From: Aliamphritea spongicola
Lineage (GTDB): Bacteria; Pseudomonadota; Gammaproteobacteria; Pseudomonadales; Balneatricaceae
DNA: 64,000 bases
Reading direction: 5' to 3'
Assembly: GCA_024347235.1 (NCBI GenBank)
Contig: AP025283.1
Span: 2,108,001 to 2,172,000, forward strand
A program made the position numbers and the translations under genes. Under the pieces are notes generated by a model that was not told the origin of the DNA, ran no database searches, and saw nothing but the letters and a program-made list of their open reading frames with translations. Numbering within the stretch: the first letter of the stretch is position 1; every line of letters begins with the position of its first letter. Below are positions 40,367 through 51,861 of the stretch, in pieces.

Positions 40367-41708
40367 ATGAGCAGAACAATCAGGGTAAGCCAGGTACCGA
40401 AAGAAACCGGTCCGGCCGCCTGGAATGAGATTCTTGACGATTCGCACAGTTTTCCGCAGGCCAGTGGCAGTATTGAAACCGACTGGCTGGTGATCGGTGG
40501 CGGGTTTGCGGGCATTGCTGCAGCACGGCGTCTGAGCCAGCTGACCGGCGATGATATTGTCCTGCTGGAAGCCTGCAGAATGGCCGAAGGCCCGGCAGGC
40601 CGTAACAGTGGGTTTATGATCGACTTACCCCACGACCTGAATTCAGAAACCTATGCTGGCGGTAAAGAGGCGGATCTGAAACAGATCATGCTTAACCGTG
40701 CCGGCATTGAGTTTGCGGCAGACATGGCCCGTGAGTTTGGCATGTCATCGCAGGTTTTGACCCCTGCGGCCGGGTGACCGGTGCTGCCAGTGAGCGGGGC
40801 ATGGCGCACATCGACAGTTATGTGAAGCATCTGGATGGACTGGGTGAGTCTTACAATCTGCTGTCTGCTTCAGACATGCAGAACCGTACCGGCATCAGCT
40901 ATTACCAGAAGGGGCTCTATACCCCGGGTGCGGTAATGATTCAGCCGGCGGCCTATATCCGTCAGGCGGCCCGTGGGCTGAGCGATAAAGTGCGGATTTT
41001 TGAACAGTCCCCAGTGGTGGAAATGAGCCCCGGTACGCCGCACCGGTTACGTACGCCTAAGGCCCGTATCCGGGCGAAGAAGGTGATTCTGGCGGTCAAC
41101 GGCCATGTGCAGTCGTTTGGCTATTATCCGCGCCAGCTGTTACATGTTTTTACCTATGCATCTATGACCCGGGCGCTGTCCGGTGAAGAGCTGCAGCGGT
41201 TAGGCGGCGAGGCTGACTGGGGTGTGCTGCCAGCAGACCCGATGGGCACTACAGTGCGTAAAACGTCGGACTATATGGGCAGCGGCCACCGTTTAACGGT
41301 GCGTAACCGTTTTACTCTGAATCAGTCGATGGAGATCAGCCAGAAGGATATCGACAGCATTGTTAAGGTGCATGATAGGGCCTTCACTTCCCGTTTTCCG
41401 ATGCTGGCGGATGTGCCGCTACAGCATCGCTGGGGCGGGCGCTTATGTCTGTCTTGGAATTCTGTGCCGGCCTTTGGTGAGCTGGAACCGGGCATCTGGT
41501 CGGCGGCCTGTCAGAACGGGTTGGGTACGGTAAAGGTACCTTATCCGGGATGCTGGCGGCAGAACAGGCGGTATTGGGTGATACCGAACTGGTCCGTGAA
41601 TTCAGTAACTATGCTGAGCCTAAACGCTTGCCTGTGGAACCGTTTCTGTCGGTCGGGGCAAACGTTAATTTACGCTGGAAAGAGTGGCTGGCGGGTAAGG
41701 AACTCTAG
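40367..41708 (+). CDS. FAD-dependent amine/amino-acid oxidase, DAO family (frameshifted)
   Basis: 447 residues after repair. The FAD-binding GxGxxG is in VIGGGFAGIAAARRLSQL; the adenine-side residues follow as LLEACRMAEGPAGRNSGFM. The C-terminus has LGTVKGTLSGMLAAE, typical of DAO proteins. Frameshifts near 40758 and 41530. The family includes sarcosine oxidase, PuuB and D-amino-acid oxidases. After a Rieske demethylation it could remove a second N-methyl group, or oxidise a D-amino acid to an imine for the DapA-family enzyme. Confidence 0.83.
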
Positions 41709-41776
41709 CCCGCCCGCAATCAATAATTATAAGACCTGCAGGGCATTCACCTGCACATTTCATCAGATACGTAACA

Positions 41777-41809
41777 GCATCAGCCTGACGAGAAAAGTTG
41801 GGCTGATGC
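41777..41809 (+). other. Hairpin in the leader of the GbcB-like gene
   Basis: GCATCAGCC and GGCTGATGC are perfectly complementary with a 15-base loop, 30 bases before the start codon. It has no T run, and its function is unknown. Confidence 0.35.
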
Positions 41810-41838
41810 GTGCCTGTTGCTGATCTGTGGAGAAAGTT

Positions 41839-42945
41839 ATGACCGATTTTAATACTGCTGATTTTCTGAACCCTGTTGCGACCCAGACCTGGAGCAATGG
41901 CCGCCATCTGGTGCGCTGTTCCAAGGTGATTCATGAAACCCATGATGTCTGCACGTTCACTTTCAGCATGGGACAGCCGGTGCTGTTTTTCTTCAAGCCT
42001 GGGCAGTTTGTCACCCTGGAGCTGGAAATAGACGGCGAACGGGTGATGCGTTCCTATACCATTTCCAGCTCACCGTCGATTCCCTATAGCTTTTCAATCA
42101 CCGTGAAGCGGGTGCCGGGCGGTGTAGTCAGTAACTGGCTGCACGACAACCTGAAGTCTGGGGATCAGATCGCAGTACACGGCCCGGCGGGGCAGTTCAA
42201 CTGTCTGGACTTCCCGACGGATAAAGCCCTGCTGCTATCAGGCGGTGTGGGCATTACACCGGTCATGTCGATGGCCCGCTGGTGGTTTGATACCGACTCT
42301 GAAGTCGACATGGTATTCGCCCACAGTGCCCGCAGCCCGGCGGATATTATCTATGCCCGGGAACTGGATTACATGTCTACCCGGGTGGAAAACTTCAAAC
42401 TGCACCTGATCTGTGAAAAGTCAGAAATCGGCCAGGCCTGGGCCGGTTACCGGGGCTATATCAATGAGAACATGCTCAAACTGATCGCCCCGGATTTTCT
42501 GGAGCGGGAAGTCTTCTGTTGTGGCCCTGATCCGTATATGAAGGCGGTTCGCAAGCTGCTGGAATCCCTTGGCTACGATATGAGCCGTTACCATGAAGAA
42601 TCCTTCGGGGCGACGCCGGTGGAAGATGCCAAAGATGCCGAACAACATGCGGATGAGGCGGATCAGCAGGAAGTCACCGGTGAAATGTATCAGGTGAGCT
42701 TCACGGATTCCGGTAACAGCGTCAGCGTGGTGGCGGGCACTAACCTGAACGAAGCGGCCAGCGAAGCCGGGGTGAATATCTCCAAGGCCTGTGGCATGGG
42801 AATTTGTGGTGCCTGTCGGGTACAGGTGACCAGTGGTGAATACGAAATGGCTCACAACGGCGGCATTACCGAAGAGGAAGAAGCCCAGGGCTATGTGCTT
42901 TCCTGCTGTACCAGCATTCAGGGCGATATGACCATTGACTACTGA
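41839..42945 (+). CDS. Rieske oxygenase reductase, GbcB-like (FAD/NAD + 2Fe-2S ferredoxin)
   Basis: 368 residues, intact. FAD-binding motif RSYTISSSPS, NAD-binding GGVGITPVMSM and CGPDPYMKAV, then an acidic linker (ATPVEDAKDAEQHADEADQQ) and a plant-type [2Fe-2S] domain with CGMGICGACRVQV...SCC. This is the fused reductase partner of GbcA/Stc2-type oxygenases. It carries electrons from NADH to the Rieske centre. ATG 41839 follows GGAGAAAG. The oxygenase is 5.6 kb away on the other strand. A hairpin (GCATCAGCC/GGCTGATGC) lies upstream at 41777-41809. Confidence 0.9.
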   Translation: MTDFNTADFLNPVATQTWSNGRHLVRCSKVIHETHDVCTFTFSMGQPVLFFFKPGQFVTLELEIDGERVMRSYTISSSPSIPYSFSITVKRVPGGVVSNWLHDNLKSGDQIAVHGPAGQFNCLDFPTDKALLLSGGVGITPVMSMARWWFDTDSEVDMVFAHSARSPADIIYARELDYMSTRVENFKLHLICEKSEIGQAWAGYRGYINENMLKLIAPDFLEREVFCCGPDPYMKAVRKLLESLGYDMSRYHEESFGATPVEDAKDAEQHADEADQQEVTGEMYQVSFTDSGNSVSVVAGTNLNEAASEAGVNISKACGMGICGACRVQVTSGEYEMAHNGGITEEEEAQGYVLSCCTSIQGDMTIDY

Positions 42946-43036
42946 GTGGCTGACCGGAGGACAACAGGAACTGTACTGCACTTGGTCAGCTTTTAGGTTA
43001 CTTTAAGTAAACTCTGGCTGAGCGGACGAACCTTAA

Positions 43037-43962
43037 ATGCAATCCCGACGACTTGATCTGCCATCGTTAACGGCCATCCGTGCCTTTGAAGTGGCTGCCC
43101 GGCGGCAGAGCTTTAAAGATGCGGCAGATGAGCTGTGCGTGACGCCGGCGGCGATCAGCCGGCAGATCAAGCAGCTGGAAGCGCAACTGGCGACCGTGCT
43201 GTTTGTCCGGGGTCACCGGCAGGTGACCCTGACCGCAGCGGGGAGCGGCTGTTCCGGGCTACTAATACTGCCTTTGATGAAATCACCAGTGCCGCCCGGG
43301 AAATTCGTGGTCAGGTGGCCGACAGCTACCTGAACCTGCATGCTACCAGTTCATTTTCCCGCCTCTGGATGGTGCCCCGGCTGAGCCGGTTACGGCAGCT
43401 GTATCCTAACTTGCATTTACATCTGATCAGTGTGGAGTCGACCCCGGTGAAGCGGATAAATTCGATGCGGCTGTTACCCTTGGGCTGCATGAGCTGGCGG
43501 GATATCAGGCTGAGTTTCTGTTTGCGGAAGAAATATTCCCGGTGTGTACCCCGAATTTTTAAAAGATAACCCTCAGGCGGATTCCCTGCAGGGGTTACAG
43601 CAATTGCCGTTACTGGACCTTGATCCGGCATTCTGGCAGGCCCGCTGGTGGTCCCCGGTGGACTGGCATTTCTGGCTGCGCCACTGTGGTGTGGAAAATC
43701 CCCAGGTGAAAGCGCAAATGTATTTCAGCCATTTTCCCATGCTGCTGGATACGGTGCTGGAAGGCCTCGGGGTTGACTGGGCTGGCGGCATCTGACGGAT
43801 GATCTGCTTCGCAGCGGTCGCCTGATACGCCCGGTAGCGGAGAGTTATGCCGCGCCGGAACGTAAGCATTACTTCGTTTGCCGGCAAGAACTGGCAAACG
43901 AGCCGGGCATGCAATTGTTAAGGGACTGGTTGCTGGAAGAGACTGCAGGTTTACGCCGGTGA
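43037..43962 (+). CDS. LysR-family (GcvA-like) regulator 2 (frameshifted)
   Basis: 309 residues after repair. The HTH region is LPSLTAIRAFEVAARRQSF with AADELCVTPAAISRQIKQL. Four frameshifts (near 43245, 43440, 43553 and 43780) fall in G, C, and T runs. Read in the same direction as the oxidase and reductase genes, 91 bases after the latter. It may be a second regulator of the betaine genes. Confidence 0.83.
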
Positions 43963-44052
43963 ATCAGCTGGCCAGCCTGAACAGTTCTTCCGCTGATGAG
44001 GTAACGGAGGGATGGTTCAGGCTGCCGGAGAATTCCTGTGAGTACGCCTGAC

Positions 44053-44956
44053 TCAGTGAAATTCACAGCCCTGTTTTACGTAATGTTTGATCAGCAATTC
44101 GATAAATGCACTGATTTTTCTGGGTACATAGCGGATGTTTGGATAGATGGCGTAGATTCCTACGTCTCTGTAGATGCTTTCTCTGAGCACCGGTATCAGC
44201 TGGCCTTTCTGAATTTGTTCCCGGACTAAATAGACCGGCATGAAGGCAATCCCCATGCCTGCCACTGCCGCTTCCCGCAGGCTGACCAGTGAGTCTGCCT
44301 GAAAGCGACCACTGATTTTTATGCTGCCGGGTTTGCCTTTTACGGTGACCGGCCATTCATTGACGCCGGTTTCCTGATAGCTGAATTGCAGGCAGTTATG
44401 CCCCGCAAGGTCTTTCACCGATGCCGGTGTACCTTGTTGTTGTAAATATTCCGGGGCGGCGTATGCATACCAGCGGAATTGACCAGTTGGCGGGCGCGCA
44501 GGGTGGAATCAGATAATGTGCCTGTGCGGATCGCCAGGTCAAAGCCGGATTCAATCAGGTCCTGATAGCTGTCCTTGATCGCCATCTCCACTTTCATCTG
44601 CGGATATTCCCTGAGGTACTGGTCTATAACGGCCGGCAGAAAATATTGCCCGGAAATCATGGGGGCAGCCAGACGCAGCACCCCTTTGGGTTCTTCTGCA
44701 TGTTGGGAAACAGCCTGCTCAGCCAGTGCAACACCGCTTTCAAGCTGCTGGCAATGCTGGAAGAATTCGCTGCCGGCTTCAGTGAGACTGAGTTTTCGGG
44801 TGGTGCGGATTAACAGTTGAACACCCAGATGCTCCTCTAAACGGGAAATATGCTTACTCACGACAGAGCTGGCGATGCCTTTTGTTCAGCCACTGCCCTG
44901 AAAGATTTTAACTTCACGACTTGAGCAAACAGCAACATGTCATCCAGCTGATTCAT
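44053..44956 (-). CDS. LysR-family regulator 3 (frameshifted)
   Basis: 301 residues after repair. Start 44956 (MNQLDDMLLFAQVVKLKSF) is recovered after a frameshift near 44876 (AAAA to AAAAA) that restores the HTH (VVSKHISRLEEHLGVQLL). A second lies near 44472. It is of the CrgA-like LTTR type (SLREAAVAGMGIAFMPVYLV). Divergent from the D-2-hydroxyacid dehydrogenase, with 121 bases between, so that gene is its likely target. Confidence 0.84.
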
Positions 44957-45077
44957 AGCCAACCTATTATGTGATTTTTGGAATCAATCAATTTCAATTA
45001 TGCGGATTTATTAGGATATCGTAATAGGGTTAATCTGTCACAAATGATAATAACGACGTACAGACTGACGGGATCCC

Positions 45078-47905
45078 ATGATGCAGGAACAGGATAATTA
45101 TCAGACATTTATAAGCAGGGCTTCTGAATTTATTCCACAACAGCGAATTATTACTGACTACCTTCGCACCCTTGCCTATGGCACAGACGCAAGCTTTTAT
45201 CGGTTACTGCCCAGGGTGATAGTGCAGGTAGCGAATGAAAACGAAGTGATCAGGCTGATGGCGCTGGCAACCGAACTTGAAGTGCCGGTTACCTTCCGTG
45301 CATCCGGTACCAGTTTGTCTGGCCAGTCGATTACGGATTCAGTGCTTCTGTCGCTGACGCCTGACTGGAAACGCTATGAAATACTGGATGACGGTCATCA
45401 GATCCGCATGCAGTGTGGTGTGCTTGGCGGTGATGCCAACCGGTATCTGGCGCCTCTGGGGCGGCAACTTGCACCAATGCCGGCATCCATTGATGCCGCG
45501 ACGGTTGGGGAATTGCCATCAATAACGCTGCCGGAATGAATTCCATGGATACCTACGGTGTTATGGCGTCTGCCCGGTTTGTATTCCTTGATGGTACGGT
45601 TCTGGATACGGGTTCAGAAGCCAGCCGCTCTGAATTCAGAAAGCGTCAGCCTGAGATGATCGCCGGGGTGGAGAGGCTTTCAAAGCGGTTGCGAAGTAAT
45701 CCGGTTCTGAGTAAGCGAATTCTGCGTAAGTACGAGGTTAAAAATACCACGGGTTATGGTCTGCGCGCATTGCTTGAGTGGGATGACCCGGTGGACATGA
45801 TTGCCCGCCTGATGATCGGCTCAGAAGGGACGCTGGGGTTTATCTCGGAGATAACCCACAACACCATCCGTAAATATCCGCTGAAAGCGTCTGCATTTCT
45901 GGTATTTCCGGATATCCGCACCGCCAGCCTTGCTGTTACCCGTTTTAAGCTGAAAAGCACACCGGTTTCAGCGGCTGAGATGATTGATTATTTTGCCCTT
46001 AAAGCGGTTCAGAATATGGACGGTGTGCCTGACTACATTGTGGGTTTGCCGGAAGGGGCAACCGCAATTCTGGTACAGGCGGAGGCTGACAGACAGGAGG
46101 TTCTGGAAAGCTGTATTGATACGATTCTTGCCGACATTGAAGGGCTGGATTTAGTGGTACCCGCCAGTTTTACTGATAAGCCTTCTGAGTATCAGGCGTA
46201 CTGGAATATACGTAAGGGTATCTTCCCGGCGGTGGGGGCCACCCGCCCGAAAGGGACAACTGCACTGATTGAAGATGTCGCCTTTCCCATAGAATCACTG
46301 GCTGACGCGCTGACTGACTTGCAGCAACTGATGCAAAAACACGGCTATGCAGATGGCGTGATATATGGGCATGCGCTGGACGGTAATCTGCACTTTATTT
46401 TCTCTCAGGGGTTCGGCAGCGCTGAAGAGGTTAACCGTTACGAACGTTTCATTGATGAAGTTTGTGAAGTGGTGGTGAACAAATATGACGGTTCGCTCAA
46501 GGCAGAGCATGGCACCGGCCGCAACATGGCGCCCTTTGTACGTAAAGAGTGGGGGATGAAGCGTACGCTGTCATGCTGGAGATTAAGCGGCTCTTTGATC
46601 CGCTGGGCATCCTTAATCCTGACGTGATGATCACCCGTAACCCCAAACTGCATATCAGTAATCTCAAACCTATGCAGGCGGTGAGTGATATTGTCGATCA
46701 GTGTATCGAGTGTGGTTTTTGTGAGCGGATGTGTCCTTCCCGCAATCTGACATTAAGCCCAAGGCAGCGGATCATCGGCAAGCGTGAACTGGCGCGGCTG
46801 GATGGAGAGCAGCAACAGGGTTTTGCCGATGAGTATGATTACATGGCCATTGATACCTGTGCCGGTTGCGGTTTGTGTTCAACCGTGTGCCCGGTGGGCA
46901 TTAATACAGGTGATCTGGTCAGGCAGCTTCGCCATGACCGGTACGCCAGCCGGGAGGGCATGTCTGAATGGATTGCCAGTCATTTCGGAACGGTGGCCGG
47001 TGCTGCAAAAGCAGCGTTCCGGATGGCTGACGTAAGCCATGGGGTGCTGGGCAGTAAAGTGATGGGCCAGGCAACGCGGGCAGCACGAAAGTTATCCGGT
47101 GGGAAGATCGGCTACTGGAGCCCGGAGATGCCAACGGCAGCTCCAAAAGTGATTGTCAGTGACCGGCAGGGTGTTCAGGCTGAAAGCGTCAGCAGTAATC
47201 TTAAGGTCGTGTACTTACCAAGTTGTTCAAGCCGCACGATGGGGCCTGCAAGGGGGCAGAACAACAAACATCACTGGTTGATAAAACGGAAGCGTTATTA
47301 CGCAAGGCCGGTTTCGAAGTGATCTACCCTGAGGGGTTAGAGGCGCAATGTTGTGGCATGCCTTTCAAGAGTAAAGGCATGTTCCGCCAGGCCGAGTCCA
47401 AGGCGAATGAAACCGTACAGATGCTTCTGGAAGCAAGTAACAACGGTGAGATTCCCGTTTATTGCGATACCAGCCCGTGTACCATGCAGTTAAAGGATCA
47501 TCTGGACCCGCGCATCAAGTTGTTTGAGCCGGTGGATTTCATCCATACCTTTTGATGGATAAGCTGGAATTCGAACCTGTTGCAGAAAAAGTGGCGCTGC
47601 ATATTACCTGCTCAGCCCGCAGAATGGGGCTTGATAAGAAGATAATTGAGGTGATGCAGGCCTGCAGTTCTGACGTGGTGATCCCCGATCAGATAACCTG
47701 CTGCGGCTTTGCCGGCGACAAAGGTTTTACCACCCCTGAGCTGAATGCATCCGCGCTGAGTACGCTGTCTCATCAGGTTGAAGGCTGTAAGAGTGGCTAC
47801 TCCACAAGCCGTACCTGTGAAATAGGGTTGAGCCATCATTCCGGGATCGATTATCAGTCTGTCGTGTATCTGGTTGATCAGTGCACGCAGCCTAAGGTTA
47901 TGTAA
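45078..47905 (+). CDS. FAD- and Fe-S-dependent D-2-hydroxyacid dehydrogenase (frameshifted)
   Basis: 943 residues after repair, a fusion of a GlcD/Dld-type FAD domain and a GlpC-like C-terminal part. FAD-linked oxidase N: FRASGTSLSGQSIT and IGSEGTLGFISEIT; the FAD-oxidase C domain has GHALDGNLHF. Two 4Fe-4S motifs follow (CIECGFCERMCP and CAGCGLCSTVCP), then two CCG domains (CCGMPFKS and CCGFAGDKG). Such proteins oxidise D-lactate or D-2-hydroxyglutarate and pass electrons to quinone. Frameshifts near 45518, 46555, 47252 and 47558. Substrate is not decided by sequence. Confidence 0.87.
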
Positions 47906-47990
47906 CCGGGTCAGAGGTAGCCGGTTTTCATATGAAAATCCTCCCAAAACCTTCTCAAAATATCAGAGTCAGTTTGGGAGGGGATGGGTA

Positions 47991-48748
47991 TTAAAACGGC
48001 AAAGGGAGTTTAGCTGTCCGGCCGCCGTCGACAGTGAAGGTCTGGCCGGTGACAAACCCGGCTGCGTCACTGGCGAGAAACGCCACCATTGCGCCGATAT
48101 CCGCCGGCTCACCGGTGCGGCCAATGGGGTGCATGGCGTACAGGTCCTGCCAGGCCTGATCAGGGTTTTGCTGAGTGTTAATGTAGTCGTTGCTCAGGTC
48201 TGAGTTGATCCAGCCGGGCGCAATGGCGTTGCAGCGGATGCCGTCATTACCCAGGTCAACAGCCAGTGCGCGGCTGAAGCCATGAACACCTGCTTTGGAG
48301 GCGCAGTAAGCCGCGTGAAGCGGATTGGCACCGATCCCCTCAATGGAACCGATATTAATGATGCTGCCACCGCCTTTAGCACGCATCTGGCCCAGCAGGG
48401 CTTTACACAGGAATACAGGGGCGCGCATGTTCACCGTCATCATGCGGTCCCAGTCGGCTTCGGTCATATCATCCAGCGACATTTCAAACATGAAGCCGGC
48501 GTTATTCACCAGTATGTCGGCACCGCCCAGATTTTCAGCAGCTGCCGCAATTTCATAGGGGCTTGTTGTTGCAGCAGGTCGGCCTGAATGAAGGATACGC
48601 CGGGATGGCTGTTCAGTTCATCATCCAGTGGCTGGCGCTGGGCAATCAGAACCCGCGCCCCGGCTTTGAGTAACTGTTCGCTGATACCCCGGCCAATGCC
48701 CCGGCCACCGCCGGTGACAATGGCCAGTTTGTTATCAAGATTAATCAT
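47991..48748 (-). CDS. Short-chain dehydrogenase/reductase (frameshifted)
   Basis: 252 residues after one frameshift near 48555 (C/A run). Classical SDR: TGGGRGIGRGI cofactor motif, NNAGFMFE, catalytic Ser in INIGSIEGIG, and YCASK with the catalytic Tyr and Lys. C-terminal TVDGGRT is typical. It is the second gene of a two-SDR operon, starting 13 bases after the first. The Asp/Arg pattern after the second strand suggests NAD or NADP use cannot be settled by eye. Confidence 0.85.
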
Positions 48749-48760
48749 GTTGCGTTCCTT

Positions 48761-49532
48761 TTATCCGGAAACCGGTTTGGCGCCGGTGACTTCAACGGTT
48801 TCTCCGGCAATGTAGCGAGCTTCGTTCGAGGCCAGAAAAGCGATGACATCGGCAATGTCTTCCGGCTCGGCAATTCGACCCAGGGGACGGTTTTATTGAG
48901 TTCCTCCACGGCTTTATCCGGGTCCAGGCCCCGACGTTCAAAGCCGGAACGGATCATTGGCGTATTGATTTCATGGGGGCAGACGGCATTCACCCGGATA
49001 CCCAGTGGTGCGCAGTCCCGGCCGAGGTTTTTAGTCAGTGCTGCCACCGCTCCCTTGCTGGTGCAGTAGGCTACGTGTGCCGGGCCGGGGTAGGTGCCCC
49101 ATACGGAAGAGGTGTTCACGATGGCACCGCCGTTTTTTCATGTGCGGGACGGCAGCACGGCAGGGAAAACACCGCGTTAAGGTTTACGTCCATGGCGGTG
49201 AACCACATGTCATCGGTGGTTTCTTCAACCGTGCCCCGGGGAATGATACCGGCGTTATTGAGCAGAATATCCAGACCACCAAAGTGTGTGACGGTGTGTT
49301 CAACCACTGCATCACAGTATTCCCGTTCTCTGAGGTTACCGGCTAAATAGCTGATGCTTTCCGGGCTGCGGCCGGTTGCTTCAGCTGTACGGGCTGCCAC
49401 GTCAGCACATGCCTGTTCATTCAGGTCGGCAATCATGACGTTTGCCCCTTCACGGGCAAAGAGTCTGACCAGAGTCTGGCCAACACCGCCGGCACCGCCG
49501 GTGATCAGGACGGTTTTATTTTCAAATCGCAT
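48761..49532 (-). CDS. Short-chain dehydrogenase/reductase (frameshifted)
   Basis: 257 residues after repair. TGGAGGVGQTL, ADLN (NAD-type Asp), NNAGIIPRG, the Ser in VNTSSVWG and YCTSK are all visible. The C-terminus is VEVTGAKPVSG. Frameshifts near 49135 and 48893 (T and C runs). First gene of the two-SDR operon, possibly sharing a pathway with the dehydrogenase upstream and acting on a sugar or hydroxyacid, but no substrate can be named. Confidence 0.85.
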
Positions 49533-49788
49533 AGTGTTCTCGCACAGTTTGTTTTTTGGCAGTGTGCGATGGAAGAGCGGGGGCGACAAACGACTTATGC
49601 AGCGCTTTCAGATAACTTCAGGTTAAGTGTGCTGAGGTTTTTCTGCGGTTATTGTCAGGAGTGAAAAGTGGCGGAAAAGGCCAGTATCAACAAGCTGTAA
49701 GTGAGTTTAAATCAAGTTGAAAGGGAAGGTTTTGGTCTAGTTTTATTATTCAGGGATGTTCAAAAACCTTAACGCTAAGGAGGCAAGT

Positions 49789-50180
49789 ATGAGCATTTCA
49801 ATGGAAGTCATGAATGAAATAAGGGCGGCGGATGACGCATTAGCAAAAGCCTATCATAACGGCGATACTGCGGGACTTGCGGCCCTTTATACGAAAGATG
49901 GCGAGTTTATGGCGCCGAATACCGATATGGTAAAAGGACGTTCGGCCATCGAAAAGCAGTTTCAGGCATTTATGGATATGGGAGTAAAAGAGATCAAACT
50001 GGAAACCACCGAGCTGGATGGTTTTGGCAATACTGCTTTTGAAATTGGTAATTATATTCTGGAAGATGCTGCCGGTAAGATGCTTGATAAGGGTAACTAT
50101 ATGGTTATCTGGAAAAAGAAGCAGACCAGTGGAAGCTGCACAGAGATATGATCAGCACCAATATGCCCGCAATGCATTAG
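49789..50180 (+). CDS. SnoaL-like/DUF4440 protein (frameshifted)
   Basis: 130 residues after one frameshift near 50115 (AAAA run). NTF2-like cone fold: IRAADDALAKAYHNGDTAGL, AALYTKDGEFMAPN, and the family's C-terminal strand ending KLHRDMISTNMP. The start has a strong TAAGGAGG 6 bases upstream. These proteins act as isomerases, hydrolases or ligand binders; nothing indicates which. Confidence 0.78.
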
Positions 50181-50210
50181 AGCGAACTCTTTGTTTTAGA
50201 GGGGAAAGAC

Positions 50211-50236
50211 GACTGCCCGGGAATCACCGGGCAGTC
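50211..50236. terminator. Hairpin between converging SnoaL-like and aminotransferase genes
   Basis: GACTGCCCGG-N6-CCGGGCAGTC is a perfect 10-bp stem. The minus strand continues GTCTTTCCCC, so it is a plausible terminator for one or both genes. Confidence 0.6.
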
Positions 50237-50288
50237 GGAAGCTCACGCTTAATAACAGTGCTTAGTCTCAGCTGTTATTTATCGGCTG

Positions 50289-51634
50289 TTATTTGTCGAC
50301 AGCGGCAAAACCCTGATGCAGGGCATGCACGATTTTATCGACTTCTTCAGTACCGATGGTCAGCGGTGGCGACAGGATAATCTTGGTGCCGACTGGGCGG
50401 ACAATTACACCTTCCTGCAGTGCAACGGCTGCTACCTGATTTGCAAAACCACTCATCGGATCAATCGGCTGGCGAGTCTTCTTATCGCTGACCAGATCCA
50501 GCGCAATCATCAGACCTTTACCGCGGATTTCACCGACGGACGGAAGTCCAGCAGCTTCGCCTGCAGTTTTTCTAACAGATCCGCACCCTGACGGCCGGCA
50601 TTTTCCGGCAGGTTCTCTTCTTCAACGATGTTCAGCGAGGCCAGTGCGGAAGCACAGGCCACCGGGTGACCGGAATAGGTGTAACCGTGCATCACTGCAC
50701 CGCTGAAGTTGTCACAGGTTTCAATACCTTCAGCAACCCGCTGGTTAATAACCGTAGCGCCCAGTGGTACGTAACCGGAGTTAATGCCTTTGGCGAAGCA
50801 CTGGATATCGGCAGCGACACCCCAGCCACGTACACCGAACATGCTGCCTGAGCGGCCAAAGCCGGTGACCACTTCATCGGCAATCAGCAGCACGCCGTAT
50901 TTATCACACACTTCACGCACCAGAGGCCAGTAGTTAGCCGGTGGGACGATCACGCCGCCGGCACCCTGAATCGGTTCGGCGATGAAAGCGGCCACGGTAT
51001 CCGGCCCCTGGAAAACGATTTCTGCTTCCAGTTGCTTAGCCGCCAGTTCACCCAGCTCCTGCGGGTCTTCAGTGTTCCACGGATTGCGGTACAGCCATGG
51101 GGTATCGATATGGATGCAACCCGGCAGTACCGGCTCATAGTTGGTCCGGAAAACAGTGTTACCGTTCACGGACGCGCCGCCAAAGTGGACACCGTGGTAA
51201 CCCTGTTTCAGGGAGATGAATTTATAGCGCTGGGCCTGACCCACGGCTTTCCAGTACTGACGGGCCAGTTTCAGGGCGGTTTCAACGGAATCAGAGCCGC
51301 CGGAGCTATACATCACCCGTGCCATGCCTTCCGGCTCCAGCATGCTGATGATTTTATTGGACAGTTCCGTTACCCGTGGGTGGCTGATGCCGTCGAAGAT
51401 CTGGAAATATTCCAGTTCATCCAGCTGATTTTTGATGGCGTCTTTTACTTCGGTGCGGTTGTGGCCAACGTTGACGTTCCACAGGCCGCCGACACCGTCG
51501 ACCAGCCACTGGCCTTCCTGATTCTGAACGTAGTTGCCGTCACCCTTTGTTATCACAATGCCGTTGCGTGCCCGCGGGTCACCCGGGTGCACCATCGGAT
51601 TCCAGAATGTCTGTGCTGGGCTGTTTGTACTCAT
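50289..51634 (-). CDS. Class III omega-aminotransferase (frameshifted)
   Basis: 448 residues after one frameshift near 50520. PLP-binding Lys in CFAKGINSGYVPLG, Asp in IADEVVTGFGRSGSMFG, and YSSGGSDSVETALKLAR at the phosphate site. The family covers omega-amino-acid-pyruvate, putrescine-pyruvate and taurine-pyruvate aminotransferases. The amino donor is probably a small amine or omega-amino acid. No adjacent partner narrows it. Confidence 0.88.
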
Positions 51635-51861
51635 TATTTGCTCCAGTGTTTTAGTAATTGTCGGGAGAAAGTTTCAGTGCTTGATCGCGGCCCTTTCTGC
51701 TGAGTTAAGTATCTCCGGGGCGGTTCAGATGTATATCAACCAGATGGTTGATGTGCCTGGCAGAGAGCATCCTTTACCATCGCGGTAAGCGCTGAAAATG
51801 GGCGGCAAAATCCGCTTGCCAGCGTATATAAAGAAACCTTCTGAAAAGTGATAAACCTTCA